Source: Chlorops oryzae (lineage: Eukaryota; Arthropoda; Insecta; Diptera; Chloropidae). From it: 64,000 bases of DNA. A program made the translations under genes and the position numbers. Positions 10,625 to 22,327 of this stretch are shown piece after piece (within the stretch, counting starts at the first letter, position 1; the number at the start of each line of letters is the position of its first letter). The notes beneath the pieces are model-generated. The model was not told the origin of the DNA, ran no database searches, and was given only the letters and a program-made list of their open reading frames with translations. Location: the NCBI GenBank assembly GCA_020466095.1, contig CM035807.1:27546382-27610381 (forward strand), given 5' to 3'.

Positions 10625-13600
10625 ATGAGAAAATTAACAAAGAAGAAAACACGAGGTACGTGCGCTGGAATTTGAAAAAAATTACTTAAGAACTTAAATT
10701 ACCGCACCGGCAGTCTCAGTTTAAATATTGAATCGAACCAGGTTAAGTGCTTTTATCGGAAGTGTTAAGTAACAACGAATGCGTTGGATGAAAATGTGAG
10801 TGAAAGTGAATGGAAAAAAGTATGTTACTTTATCGCTGCACAGCTGTGATGAGCCTTGGATGGAAACCTCAAGTGTTGACTCCAGTTGGCACGATGAAAT
10901 TTTCAGTTCCAACCAAATGATCATTCTTTTTATGGAAATATTCAGTTCCATGGGCCGGTTGCAATTCAAAAGACTTTGTGTTTTTTTCGTTGCAAAATTA
11001 TGATTAAAACACTTATATTTACGTTGATTCCGATGGCCATAGCTTTGCGCGAACATTAAAATATATACAAGAATTATCAAGTACTCGTAAATAAGGAATT
11101 ATTGAAAAAGCTATGGAGTATTTAGGCACCGCAAAAAAGGAGTAAATGCCAAAAACCAAATTTTTGGAGAAACAGTTTTTGCTGTGAAATAATAACGATC
11201 AATCTTACAGCTTTGGAATTGTGTTACATGATACGAATAACAGTGACCTACACATTTTCGATAAAAAAAAAAAAAAAAATAGAAAATCCCTAAGAATCTC
11301 GCTTACATCTTTTTGGTGGTTAAGGCTCGATATTTTACTTGAAGCGAAATAGAAAAACCGTCTTGAATGGGGACTTCTGCAAATTAAAAAAGAATGCTCA
11401 TAATTTCAATAGGGAAATATGTTCCATTGGAAGCTTTTACAACTACAATTTGTTCGTAGAAACATTATTCTGAGGAACTATTTGAATGCTCCCAATTTCG
11501 AAGATGTTTTATTCGCAGCCCGCTCGACACGAATTCTTTGAAAATACCTCGAAATAACCTTTTGAAAATTACAATTCTCAATTCGATTGCTCATCGATGA
11601 AGCTTAGTAATTTTGGAAAAGCTTCTTCAATAGCAATTGTCTTTCGGAGTCGTCTTTTTTTTTCTACTCATTCAAATGATCAACTACACACAATAGCACT
11701 TCAATTACAGTGGGGATGATGAAGATCAAGCTGAGATTATTTTGCGGTGTTTTCGCAACAAAAAGTCACAGCAAAAACATTTTCATCGTTCATCGGAAGT
11801 CTTAAGCCAACGATGATTATGGACAGATGGTGATGATGATCATGATGATGTTCAGTATGATCATGATGTTGATGGCGAAAGTGATTATGATAAAATGAAT
11901 ATGATGATGGGGTTAGGAATGATGATGTTGAGAATAAAAACGTTGATGATAATGATGATGATCATAATTATTACCACGGTCAAAATGGTTATGATGCTGA
12001 TGGGAATGATGATAATGATAACTATGAAATGATTGTGATTATAGTTATATTGATGATCGTGGTGACGCTGATGATCTTTATGTTTACTATGCTCTTAATG
12101 TTTTTGTTATTGATGACGTAATGGTGATGATATTATTTATAATGATGATGTAAGGTAATGATGGTAATGATTATGATCAAGATGATGACGATTTTAATGA
12201 TGATGATGAAGATGATGACGACTATAATCATGAGGATGATAATGATGGTAATGATAGTGACGATCACGATGGTTATGATGATAATGGTGATGAAGGTGAT
12301 GATCATAATAATGATATTGACGATGATGATAACGATGATGATGATGATATTGATAGATAATGATGATGATGGTGGTGGTCATAATGTTGATGATGGTGAA
12401 GATGATGATGATAACGATGATGATGATGATGATGGTAATGAAAATGGTGGTAATGACGATGACGATGATAAATTATGATGATGTCAATTATTATGAAAGG
12501 GATTATGATAATGATGCTATGGATTCTGATGATAATAATGATGAAAAATTATGATGGCAACGATGATGATATCGATGATGTGTGATAGAAACCCCTTTTG
12601 CATGAAGGGCTTCAACATATCCTCCTGTTTTCAAACTTTAAAATGACTTTAAATTAATTTCAATCGATGGAAATTATATTTATATTTAGAAGAAAAAACG
12701 AACGATCAAAATAAAAGGTCAAAACTCTCTCAGAAGCTGACTGACTTGATCTACTACTCTATATTCTCGTGAATATTGATTAATATGACTGGCCGACATT
12801 AATCATTAGGAATACTTTTCTTTTTATTTACCCTCTAGAGAGTGGAATGTTTTTGCATGATGTTTTTCAAATTCAATTCAAAACACACCCAACATTGTTG
12901 TGGCAAATTGAAGCAACCTTGTTTAATTGTTTAAATTTATATTCTTTAATTCTGTGGATCTCGTTTGTTGTTGCAGGTCGCTGAACTTCTTTAATTTAAT
13001 TGCTTTCTTGCTGAGCAGTGCTTTTGCATATGACTATGGATACAATAAGCCAGACTATACAAATAATTGCAAACGGGTACAATACGAGCACGCATATTCC
13101 TACAAGAACCTCGTGCCAGTTTATGAAGCCAAAAACGTCGAATTCGGATTTCCGAGCGAAATCGAAAGAAACCGAGCTCTTGCAAGTGGTCGATACGTGC
13201 CCGACAATGCAATCCCTCTGGATGTTGACGTGCATTTTTCACGTAAGTGAGAAAGTGAGGAACCACAATGTTAATTAAAAAACAAAACAAAAAAAAACCT
13301 TTTCAACAGGAAGTACCCGCAGTCCACGTGTATTTATGACTGTCCCCCGATTTGGGAAGGGAATACCATATTCACTGGGCTATATAACGGATGTGATGCG
13401 GCCCAATGGCTCGGAGATTCAACCTTATCCAGATTACAGCTGGCATAGCTCTCACGGAGCGGACTGCAATGGCTTAACTTCAGTTTACAGAATTCAGGTG
13501 CATGTCACACACTAATCACGAAAGCGGCACAACTCTGAGTCTCGCATTTCTCCAACCCGAATGAATCCGACTTTGAGGTCTATATAGCTATATCAAGTCT

Positions 13601-14794
13601 AGGTTTTGCCATAACCCCAAAAAATAATCCTAAAAACTCCAATCGAGGGTGCTTTTTTCAAGATTTGACTAAATCTACGGTGAAGCTATATAGATCCTGG
13701 CAGGATCGCCATGAAATAAGTTTAAACCTTCAAATGCTGATACTGGCTCCGGCTGTATACGGCCGATCATTCAATAAAATAAAATAAGATATCCTCCAAA
13801 ATAATTAAAAGTGTTTAAACTTATCTCAGACCGGTGCCGGTTTTGTGATTAGTTTCCGATAATTTATTTCATTTTCGTCCAAAATCTTTTCCTTGATGAT
13901 CCTTGTTTTTATACACTCCGACAGATCGATTCTTGCAACCAATTGTGGGTGCTGGATAGTGGGGAAATCGATTATAAGCAGCACTGTCCACCATCGGTAG
14001 TCGTTTTCGATTTAGAGACCGATAAGATGGTACATCGTTACTTTCTGCCTGAGGAAACGTATAAGCCGAAAATCAGTCGCTTTGTTACGCCCGTCGTTGA
14101 CATCGCTGATCCGGCCCCATATGGAAACTGTAAGGCCGCCATTCTTTATTTAGCCGATCCAACGGGGGCTGGCTTCGTCGTCTATGATTTCTTAGAACAG
14201 AAATCATGGCGCATAGAGAATAAGTATACAGTACCCGATCTTGATTTCACAACTCATACAATCAATGGCGAGAGTTTTGAATTACTGGACGGAGTCTTCG
14301 GATTCGCTTTGACTCCAAGAGATTTAGGTTTGGAACGTATGCTTTATTTCCATGCTCTATCGCATGATATGCTCGTGGCTATACCGCTGACTGCGGTCAA
14401 CAATGAGACGATTTGGAAGAACGGTATTACGTCGGGCTTGAATCATTTTATACCACTCGGAAGACGAGGTGTTCAATGCGGAGCACCAGCAATGACCAGG
14501 CATGGATTCATACTGTGCGGCTTTATGGAACCAGTTGCTTTATTCGGTTGGAATATACGAACAGCGTATAAACCACAGAATCTGGCACTGCTTGCCGAGA
14601 ATCCAGTTACTTTGCAATTTGTAAGTGGCATGAAAATTATTAATAATCCATACAGCGGAAAGGACGAAGTCTGGGCGGTTTCGAATAGTTTGCAAAAGGC
14701 TTTTACGGGAACGATAAATTATAATGACATCAATTATCGCATACAACGTTGTGGTGTAGATGAGCTGCTTCTTGGACAGCGCTGCAAGTACTGA
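10625..14794 (+). CDS. Yellow/MRJP-family secreted protein, gene B
   Basis: Secure exons are 12977-13242, 13310-13497 and 13925-14794 (TGA). The large open frame containing exon 2 has no ATG, so the start must lie upstream. The best candidate is exon 1 at 10625-10659. It joins in frame as a basic n-region (MRKLTKKKTRGT) followed by SLNFFNLIAFLLSSAFA, which is a good signal peptide. It needs a weak donor (GTGCGC) 4 bases past a strong one (GTACGT) that would break the frame. The product would be about 452 residues. MRJP motifs: VFMTVPRFGKGIPYSLGYI, YPDYSWHS, LWVLDSG, CPPSVVVFDLETDKMVHRY, LYLADPTGAGFVVYDF, DGVFGFALTP, YFHALSH, FVSGMKI. It ends RCGVDELLLGQRCKY with the paired cysteines. It lacks the last intron shared by A and C. 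An AATAAA-type signal lies near 14936. Confidence 0.85.
11718..12590 (+). repeat. Degenerate GAT trinucleotide satellite in intron 1 of gene B
   Basis: About 870 bases dominated by GAT, AAT and GGT triplets with scattered substitutions. The plus strand is strongly purine-rich with T every third base. Open frames read from it (poly-Met, Ile and Asp) are artefacts of the triplet composition. Confidence 0.9.
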
Positions 14795-16040
14795 AGCTAA
14801 GACGGGGAGGTTGTGACTCTAACAGTGGGATTAATTGATGAGTTGGAGGTCACTTTAAGGTGTAGTTCGTAGTTTGAGGGTGTCATACCATTTCAATGCT
14901 TTATTTATTATATCAATTAAATGTAACACCCAAAATAATAAAAAAAAAATAGACATAAAGCGTTATTTTTATGTATGGTAAGGTCATTTTAAGCAAGGGC
15001 GTATTTAATGGTGGGGCGTTTGGCCATGTCCTCCCCGTTAAAGACGGAATTAACTTGAAAATCAATCCATAAGTCTAAATCTACTTTAATTTTAAACTAA
15101 TAAAAAAAACTATCCCCCTTTCATTATTCTCTCAGGCCCCGATTTAGGGGGTGGCAAGTCGGGCAAATGCCCAGAGTGACACCCCAGAACTTAAAAAAAA
15201 AAAAAACTGGACCGGGACATCCATAGCCTGGAGGACTCCCTATATTCCATATATGGCCACCGCCACGGTCTTATATCGTTACATTCGTAAGCCTTTTTTT
15301 TTGTTCATAACTTTTTCTGATCTGATGCATCCGACAAGAACAGGAAAGACCCCCCAATTATGTAACAAACTTTGCAAGGTTTTGTTTGTTTGAGATTTTT
15401 GTTACAGTTGCTTTCGAATGTATGCTTACTAAGTATGGGCACAACACCGATAAATATGAAATTTTTTTTTTTCGAGTTCGATTTCATTTTTCGTGGCGCT
15501 GACCATATGTATACAAAAAAAAAGAAAAAAAAAAACTGAAAATGGTCTTCCCTCAATGAACCTTTCCTCTACTCTTTTCCCCGTACATACTACAATCAGT
15601 CATTAATGGGTATTCGCGTCTCATCTTGTTTAAAGGTGTTTTCTGCCTCTTAACGTTTCCATTGCATTCTTTGACCGGCGATCGCTTTAAGGATTACTTT
15701 CGTCGTGTTTACAATGCAGAGATCAATGGCCAATTGTTTACCTTTATCTATTAGAGAGACGATGTCAGAAGCGCTGTCAATGAGTAAGAAATTTTCTCGG
15801 AGTTAGGTAAAGCAGTAAAGCATGCAGCCGAAAAGGTTTTACGGTTGAGGGTAAAATTCTTCTTCATACGAATGTACATAAAAAATAAGATAACCATGTG
15901 CTTATGTATGTATGTACACAAATAAACAATTAGAACTTGTTAGCGCATTAAGATCTATAGAGAAGTGGTCAATAGAAAAACGTCGGCTCTGATCGGTTGA
16001 AGCCGTTTAACGAGAGGATCCTATCAACGGGACGCATGCG
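14795..16040. other. Intergenic between yellow genes B and C
   Basis: Holds the gene B 3' UTR (poly-A signal near 14936), several A and T homopolymers (15189-15204, 15460-15540) and a GC-richer segment at 15120-15245. No exon or delimited element was found. Confidence 0.45.
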
Positions 16041-16042
16041 CA

Positions 16043-16150
16043 CATAAAAGTATGCGATTAGCATGGATTCAAATTAGTTTCTCGCAGATGGTCCAGCCGA
16101 AGAGATCACAAAAAAAGTGTCGAAGAATTTTTTTGTGTTGGAATTAGAAT
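16043..16150 (+). promoter_or_regulatory. Candidate promoter and 5' UTR of yellow gene C
   Basis: CATAAAAG at 16043-16050 lies 108 bases before the ATG at 16151. Transcription would start near 16072-16085 (AAATTAGTTT). The octamer is shared with the candidate gene B promoter. Confidence 0.4.
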
Positions 16151-16909
16151 ATGAAGTGCAACAGTGAAGAATTCCGTCATCGGTTAATGTTCCTTGGAAT
16201 GCTTTTAATACATTTAAATGTAGCGAGTTGTCAGAGATTGCTCAAGAAGCAATTTGTAACATTACATAAGTGGAATAATTTAGAAATGACATTTCCATCG
16301 GATGACGATCTGAATTTGGCTTTGAAAAAGGGATTCTACGAACAGAGTAAGCCGTTGCCCGTTGACGTGGACATCGAATATGGAGGTGATTTTTCAACAG
16401 TCAATTTATAGTGATTTTACAGAAACTTTATAGAAAATATTTATGTATGTTTGTGTGTGTTTTTTGTCTTTACCTCATATAAGATGATGGCTATCATCGT
16501 ACGTTTTTAACGATACCAAGATTGAATACTGGAATACCGTATTCATTAGCAACGATCGTTGACAGTGACAACGAAGTTTTATTGAATCCGAAAGTCGCAC
16601 CTTATCCGAACTATAGCTGGCACACTGGACATGGACGTAATTGCACTGCCATAACTTCAGCGATTAGAACTTTCGTAAGTGATAAATTTTGTGTTTAGAG
16701 ACAGCAAGCAGCAGTGGTTACCAAACTTTTTCGAACTCGTTTGAACTAATAAAGCCATATCTTAAAAGGAATTAAGAATTTTACATCTGAACTGGTTGTT
16801 GAACAAGAACGAATTTGACAGGTTCCCTTTAATCTCTTTCTCTCGCTATCTCTCTCTATCTCTCCCTATATCTCTCTATATCTCTCTATATCTCTCTATC
16901 TCTCTCTAT

Positions 16910-17008
<99 letters not shown>

Positions 17009-17067
17009 ATCTCTCTATCTCTCTCTATCTCTCTCTATATCTCTCTATCTCTCTCTATATCTCTCTA

Positions 17068-17117
<50 letters not shown>

Positions 17118-17119
17118 CA

Positions 17120-17155
<36 letters not shown>

Positions 17156-17240
17156 AAACCTCTCTCTACCTCTCTCTCTACCTCTCTCTCTACCTCCCTC
17201 TCTACCTCCCTCTCTACCTCTCTATCTCTTTCTATCTCTT

Positions 17241-17273
<33 letters not shown>

Positions 17274-18786
17274 TTATCTTCTCTATCTCTCTCTATCTGT
17301 CTCTATCTCTCTCTGTATCTCTCTCTCTCTCTCTCTGTATCTCCTTCTCTCTGTATCTCCCTCTCTCTCTCCCTCTCTCTCTCTCCGTCTCTCTCTCTCC
17401 CTTCTCTCTCTCTCTCTCTCTCCTCTCTCTCCTCTCTCTCTCCCTCCCCCTCCTCCTCTCCCCCCTCTCTCTCTCTCTCCTCTCCCTCTCTCTCTCTCGC
17501 GCTCTCTCTCTATCTCTCCATCTCTTTACCTCTCTAACTCTATATTCATCTATCTCTCTTGCGCTCACAACGCAAAACCAAATGTTATTCGAACAACTGA
17601 TCGATCGCTTCATTTTATATAAAAAAAAACATTTCTTGCAAAATGAGAAGATTGGGAAACAATGTCCCGAAAAAACTTTAGTGAAACAATTTTAAAAAAT
17701 GCAATTCCATTTTGAAAGATTGATGAATGCTGGCGTTTGTGGGTTGTCGATTCGGGTCAAATCAATTCAAAACAGCACTGCCCACCTCAAATTTTGGCAT
17801 TCGATCTAGTCAGCGACAAATTGCTTCATCGTTATATATTGCCGCGACGCGTCTATACGCCTGGTGCATCGGTCTTCACTGCACTAACGGTGGATGTTGG
17901 TGAGGCCGAACCGCGTCTTGAATGTCGTGACACAATGGTCTACATAGCAGATCCATGGGGTTACGGCTTAATCGTTTACGATGCACTTGCACGTCATGCT
18001 TGGCGCATTCAACACAGCTCCATGCGTCCAGATCCGAATCTCTTCAAACTGGATTCGGCGAATAGCGGAATTTTTACAGTCAGCGTTAGTCCCAAGGCAA
18101 CCAGTCAACGTTAGTACCAAGCTGGACCTTTCAACGAATTCAAACTAAAAAATTGTTTTTTTTTTCTTTTCCTCTTTAATCAATTTCATCGATCGAATCT
18201 CCTCTCGAAACTCCAGTGAACGAGCGTAAACTCTACTTTCATGCCCTGAATAGTTATAAAGAGGTTAGCATTGGATTGCGACATGTTAACAATGCTACAA
18301 TCTGGATGCAAGACCAGACGAGAGCGCTCGATATGTATTTCTCAATCATTGGAAGTCGTGGAACTCAATGCGAATCGGAGATTATGGACAATGCTGGGCA
18401 TTTATATTGCAGTTTAATTAGTGCGAATGCGATTATCAGTTGGGACTCGACAACGGATAAGTACGATTCGGATAACTTGAAAGTGGTCGCCTTTAACCCT
18501 GATCAGTTGAAATTCGTAACCGGATTAAAGATCAATCGGAATTCTTTGGAAGACGATGAACTTTGGGCATTAAGTAATGAGCCTCGGGTGAGTTAAATTT
18601 CATATTGTAAGGGCTTAAACTGGTCGTAATTGATGCAAATATCTTTTTTTACAGCTCTTTGTTGGTGGTGCTTTTAAGCAGGATGACATTAAATTTCAAG
18701 TTATGGGCTGCCGAACACAAGATTTACTAGATGGGACACCATGCACAGTGGGGCTAAAATCTTATTCACAAAAACTAAGAAATTGA
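16151..18786 (+). CDS. Yellow/MRJP-family secreted protein, gene C
   Basis: Five exons with GT-AG introns: 16151-16385, 16484-16674, 17719-18109, 18217-18587 and 18655-18786, giving 439 residues. The signal peptide is about residues 1-27 (hydrophobic FLGMLLIHLNVASC). MRJP motifs: TFLTIPRLNTGIPYSLATIV, YPNYSWH, LWVVDSG, CPPQILAFDL, YIADPWGYGLIVYD, MRPDPN, GIFTVSVSPK, LYFHALNS, FVTGLKI. It ends GCRTQDLLDGTPC, with the terminal cysteines that gene A lacks. Introns 1, 2 and last match gene A. The intron after KATSQ is unique to this copy. Intron 2 (1,044 bases) holds a 720-base pyrimidine tract. AATAAA lies near 18803. In the D. melanogaster arrangement as I remember it, the gene nearest GILT1 would be yellow-e itself, but I do not assign this. 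Confidence 0.92.
16840..17565 (+). repeat. Pyrimidine-only simple repeat in intron 2 of gene C
   Basis: About 725 bases of nearly pure C/T/A. The core (about 16910-17030) is an exact decamer CTCTCTATCT in register. Variants CTCTCTATAT, CTACCTCTCT and finally CT-rich runs follow. It generates long fake open frames (Ser-Leu-Tyr on plus, Arg-Glu on minus). Confidence 0.95.
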
Positions 18787-18809
18787 TTTTTGTCTTAATA
18801 TTTAATAAA

Positions 18810-20138
18810 TTCTAGTATAGTATTATTTTGGTGGATTGTTTTTCATAAATAGCTGCACCGTGGGCTAACTCTGGGGACGCCGCACAGTGTAACGAGCCCA
18901 TATATGCTGGCGACAAAAATAGAAGGAGTTGCCCTAGAGCAATACAATTTGGCATGGACTTTTCTTTGCATGTAATTAACCCATTTTTGACCAACAACAA
19001 CAAGTTTAAATTTTTTGTGCCTTTAAAGACACATTCGGTAAAAAATGGGTTAAGAAATTTTGGAAAAAATGTCAAAATCAAACCACAACAACCCCCAGCC
19101 CCCATGTAAAGGGGGGACCCAGATTCTGGAATTTTGGACCTACGTACTTGACATTTGGAAGAGAGCTTACTGTTGTGCTCCTTAATTGGAAAAACTTAAA
19201 ATAAATAAGCTGCCACGCCCACTCAATGTTGGTAAATAGAACACTAATGAACCCCCTGAAAATCGTATGAATATTTCAAAAACATTTTTGAATGTTTTAT
19301 ATTTTTAAAATATAAATGTTTATTTAAAACAAAAAATACAAATAAAAAAAACCCGGCCCAGCCTTGCCAAAGAAAGAAATGTTATTTTGACTTCAGCTTC
19401 GTATTTAGCACACCAAAAATCGTAGGGTCAGATAGGTAATTCGTTTTTATGCATTCTAGAAACATCGCCCTATGGTAGCTGCTGGGGGTTGCTGGGGTGG
19501 AATCTGAGTGTGATGGGTGAAATCTGACTTCAGATTCGTGTTCAGCACTCCAAAAAACGAAACGTTGGGTACTTATCCTTTCTGTATCAGGATCTTTATT
19601 ATATGTTTGCCTGGGTAATGAATACTTTTAGTTAAATTAAGATTTGAGTATTTTTACGTAAATGCTTATAAATGCATTATTTTCATGCAAATTTTATCGA
19701 CACTATCCTTTCATCCTAAAAGATAATTCTTTAAAGGCAAAAGAAGAAAGTAAAATTTAAAAAATTTTGTCATGGTGTAAATTAGACCGAAAGTAATTTT
19801 TTATTTGAAATTTTCTTAAAAATGGAACAAATTTCTGGAAAATTTTATTAATAGCTTCTAAGCCAATTGTTGGATCAAAATGTGTTCTAGACATCGTAGA
19901 TAGGTAGATAAACTACCCTGCAGTAATATGGACTGCCCTAAGTGTAGCCTTCGGTCAGTCCTCCATGGGCATGTCGTTGGAGGGGGACTAGTCGGCAAAA
20001 CGGCTGACAGTAGGTCAGTTTTTTGGTCAGTTTAACCTAAACACTTCAGAATTAAACACCATATGGAAGCGCACTACAAGGCACAGAGGCCGACAGAGTT
20101 TTATTAAGGCTTCAACAATAATTATTATCAGTTTTCAT
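18810..20138. other. Intergenic after yellow gene C
   Basis: No exons recognised. CCCTGCAGTAATATG at about 19916 matches one end of the element at 30917 (CCCTGCAGTAAATATG), but its other end was not found. The TCTGACTTC/ATTCGTATTTAGCAC words at 19390-19560 occur twice in a short degenerate direct repeat. Confidence 0.4.
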
Positions 20139-20221
20139 CATAGCTGTGAAATTGCGATTACGATTAGTAATCAATTAAATTACATTTTAAAAGGAATTAT
20201 AATGATTATATAATCCTAATA

Positions 20222-21093
20222 TGGGCATTTCCATTTTGACGTGACGTGACATTCGAACGAAAAACGAAATTTTTTTTAAATGAAGAATTGCAAATTTAAA
20301 AAAAGTTTTTTAATATTTGCATACTAATAAAGTAGCACTATGTTCAGTAAAAAAATTAGACCAATAGACCATAAGGATTTGAGTATTGAAGCAAAAAGTG
20401 TCCTAGCGTTTCGTTACGAAAAACAGAAGTGGGTTTTTGACTTAGATTACAAGATTGCAAAACTCTGCTAATTTCGCAAAACTTTTCGTATTAAACTTAT
20501 AGCAATAAGATTGGAAAATATAAGAGTTCATTTTCCAAGTTTTAAAATTGTAAAATCGTTTGTCGTTCGTTTTTTTATTGGCCTTAATTACCTGGTTACG
20601 TTACGCGTTATCTAAAATTTCAAAAGGGTTTTAGTCATGAAAATAGTCTTTTATTTTAACCTTTTTTCCTTTTAATTCATAAATTCTGGTATTATAAATA
20701 GAAGGGCCAATAATAAATTTTATCAAAAACAATATTTAATTGAGCTTGCGTAATTAGAAGATAATTATCAACTTATTCGTTAAAGAATTTTTGTTATTGT
20801 TGTTTTGGTTGATTCTTCTGAATGGAATTATTAAGGACGATAACTTCCATTGATCAGGTTACTAAAATGGCCCAAATTTCATAGATAAAGCACTTTTAAA
20901 GGTAATTTAAGAAATACAAATACAACAAAATAAGCCTTTACCTATGTTTTTACAGAAATGAGGGCTGACTATAACCACCAATCTGCTTAAATAGTGGAAT
21001 TCAGATGTGTTACTATGATAGTACATACCCAAAAATTGTTTTAAGGAACTGGGGCATTTTCATTTCCGGTAGACCTTTCTGTGGAAATGCCCA
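20222..21093. mobile_element. TA-flanked TIR element nested in the hAT element
   Basis: The left end TGGGCATTTCCA and right end TGGAAATGCCCA are exact 12-base inverted repeats. TA precedes and follows (20220-20221, 21094-21095). The 872-base interior holds no transposase that I recognise. It interrupts the left arm of the surrounding hAT element, so it is the younger insertion. Confidence 0.72.
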
Positions 21094-21320
21094 TATGAGA
21101 TTTTTCTGGTAAGTAATTGATTACGAATACAAATAATCAAATTGGAATCAGGATTACTTGCGATTACGAAAAATAATCAAAAATAATCAAAAATAATCAA
21201 AAGTAATCAAAAAAGTAATCCGACTACTTTTGAAGATTATTTTTGATTAGTTTTGATTATTTTTAGGGTTTTTGTCTGTTCAACTCTTCTGCTAAGTACT
21301 TGAACGATAATTCAAGTGCT

Positions 21321-21446
21321 GAAACTATTTTGCAAAAGTACAACTTGTTGAAGGAACCCTTTGTAGCATTTAATACGTCTTTGACATCATCAGCGCCAGT
21401 TGAAAGAATATATTCTTTTGCCGGCATAGTAACTCAAGGCGAATAG
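21321..21446 (+). pseudogene. hAT transposase C-terminal (dimerisation) remnant
   Basis: The plus-strand frame reads YNLLKEPFVAFNTSLTSSAP and then VERIYSFAGIV before a TAG. The S-A-P-V-E-R-[IV]-[FY]-S motif is the hallmark of the hAT dimerisation region. The rest of the transposase is absent, leaving about 42-55 codons. It lies between the inverted arms of the element at 20139-21852, so that element derives from an autonomous hAT. Confidence 0.8.
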
Positions 21447-22327
21447 CAGTTTGAAGTAAAATGGTTTCTTTGTTTTATCATGCATTGTGTGTTTTCGTTC
21501 TGTTTCATAATAAAATATTTATATTACATATATTTGTATTTGTTTTTGAATCAAATTTCTGAAAATTCCTAGTTGAACAGACGAAAACCCTAAAATAATC
21601 AAAAATAATCAAAAATAATTTTCAAAAGTAGTCGGATTACTTTTTTGATTACTTTTGATTATTTTTGATTATTTTTGATTATTTTTCGTAATCGCAAGTA
21701 ATCGTGATTCCAATTTGATTATTTGTATTCGTAATTCTTGGATTATTGGGCCAAACAGAAAAGAATCGTACTTAATCAATTACTTCAACTTTTGGATAAA
21801 AGTAATCAAATTACTAATGACTACGATTAGTAATCATTATTTCACAGCTATGGTTTTCATCAAAAAGTACCTATGTTTCTTTTATTTTTCTGTATTTCAA
21901 ATTTTCTTTCAGAAATCATATATGTGTTCGTAAGTGATAAAGGGTTAAGAAGTTTTAAAATAATAAAAAAACAAAAATAAAACCTAAATATATTAATACG
22001 AGGCTAACTTGATATATTTTGATCACGTTCATTTACAATAATATATTGAGGGCAACTCTATCTGCATTTATAGACTGCCACTCTCGCCTCAAAATGTATA
22101 AAAATATCTCCTAATAGAAGCTTTCCATTTTTGGTATACAAAACTTCATAATATCAAGAAAAATCGGGAACTAACTGAATTTTTCTTTGCTTTGGAACAA
22201 TTATTACACGAATGCAAATTATGGTAGAACAATTTTCAAACGTACGGTGGCACTAGTTCACTATAATCGATACCTCCGATTGTTTTCCCGCTGTGCCACG
22301 TTATGCGGCCTCTAGACTTTCATCGTG

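Larger units (their letters stand above)
20139..21852. mobile_element. hAT element with internal inverted arms and a transposase remnant
   Basis: The ends CATAGCTGTGAAAT and (reverse complement) CATAGCTGTGAAAT are identical for 14 bases. A perfect 8-bp duplication GTTTTCAT flanks it (20131-20138, 21853-21860), which fits a hAT insertion. Inside are two long inverted arms (about 21113-21285 and 21572-21785) built of AAAAATAATC-like decamers. Between them is a translated fragment of the hAT C-terminal dimerisation region. A second element is nested at 20222-21093. Confidence 0.88.

Noticed and set aside
12158..12554. Met/Asp/Ile-rich open frames
   Set aside because: Direct product of the GAT trinucleotide array; the same array is open in several frames.
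12927..12976. Using the open frame start at 12927 as the start of yellow gene B
   Set aside because: The codon is TTG, the leader is not conserved-looking, and a good splice acceptor (TTGTTGCAG) ends at 12976.
16796..17695. 299-residue Ser/Leu/Tyr open frame and Arg/Glu-rich frame on the other strand
   Set aside because: Created by the pyrimidine decamer repeat lying in an intron of yellow gene C.
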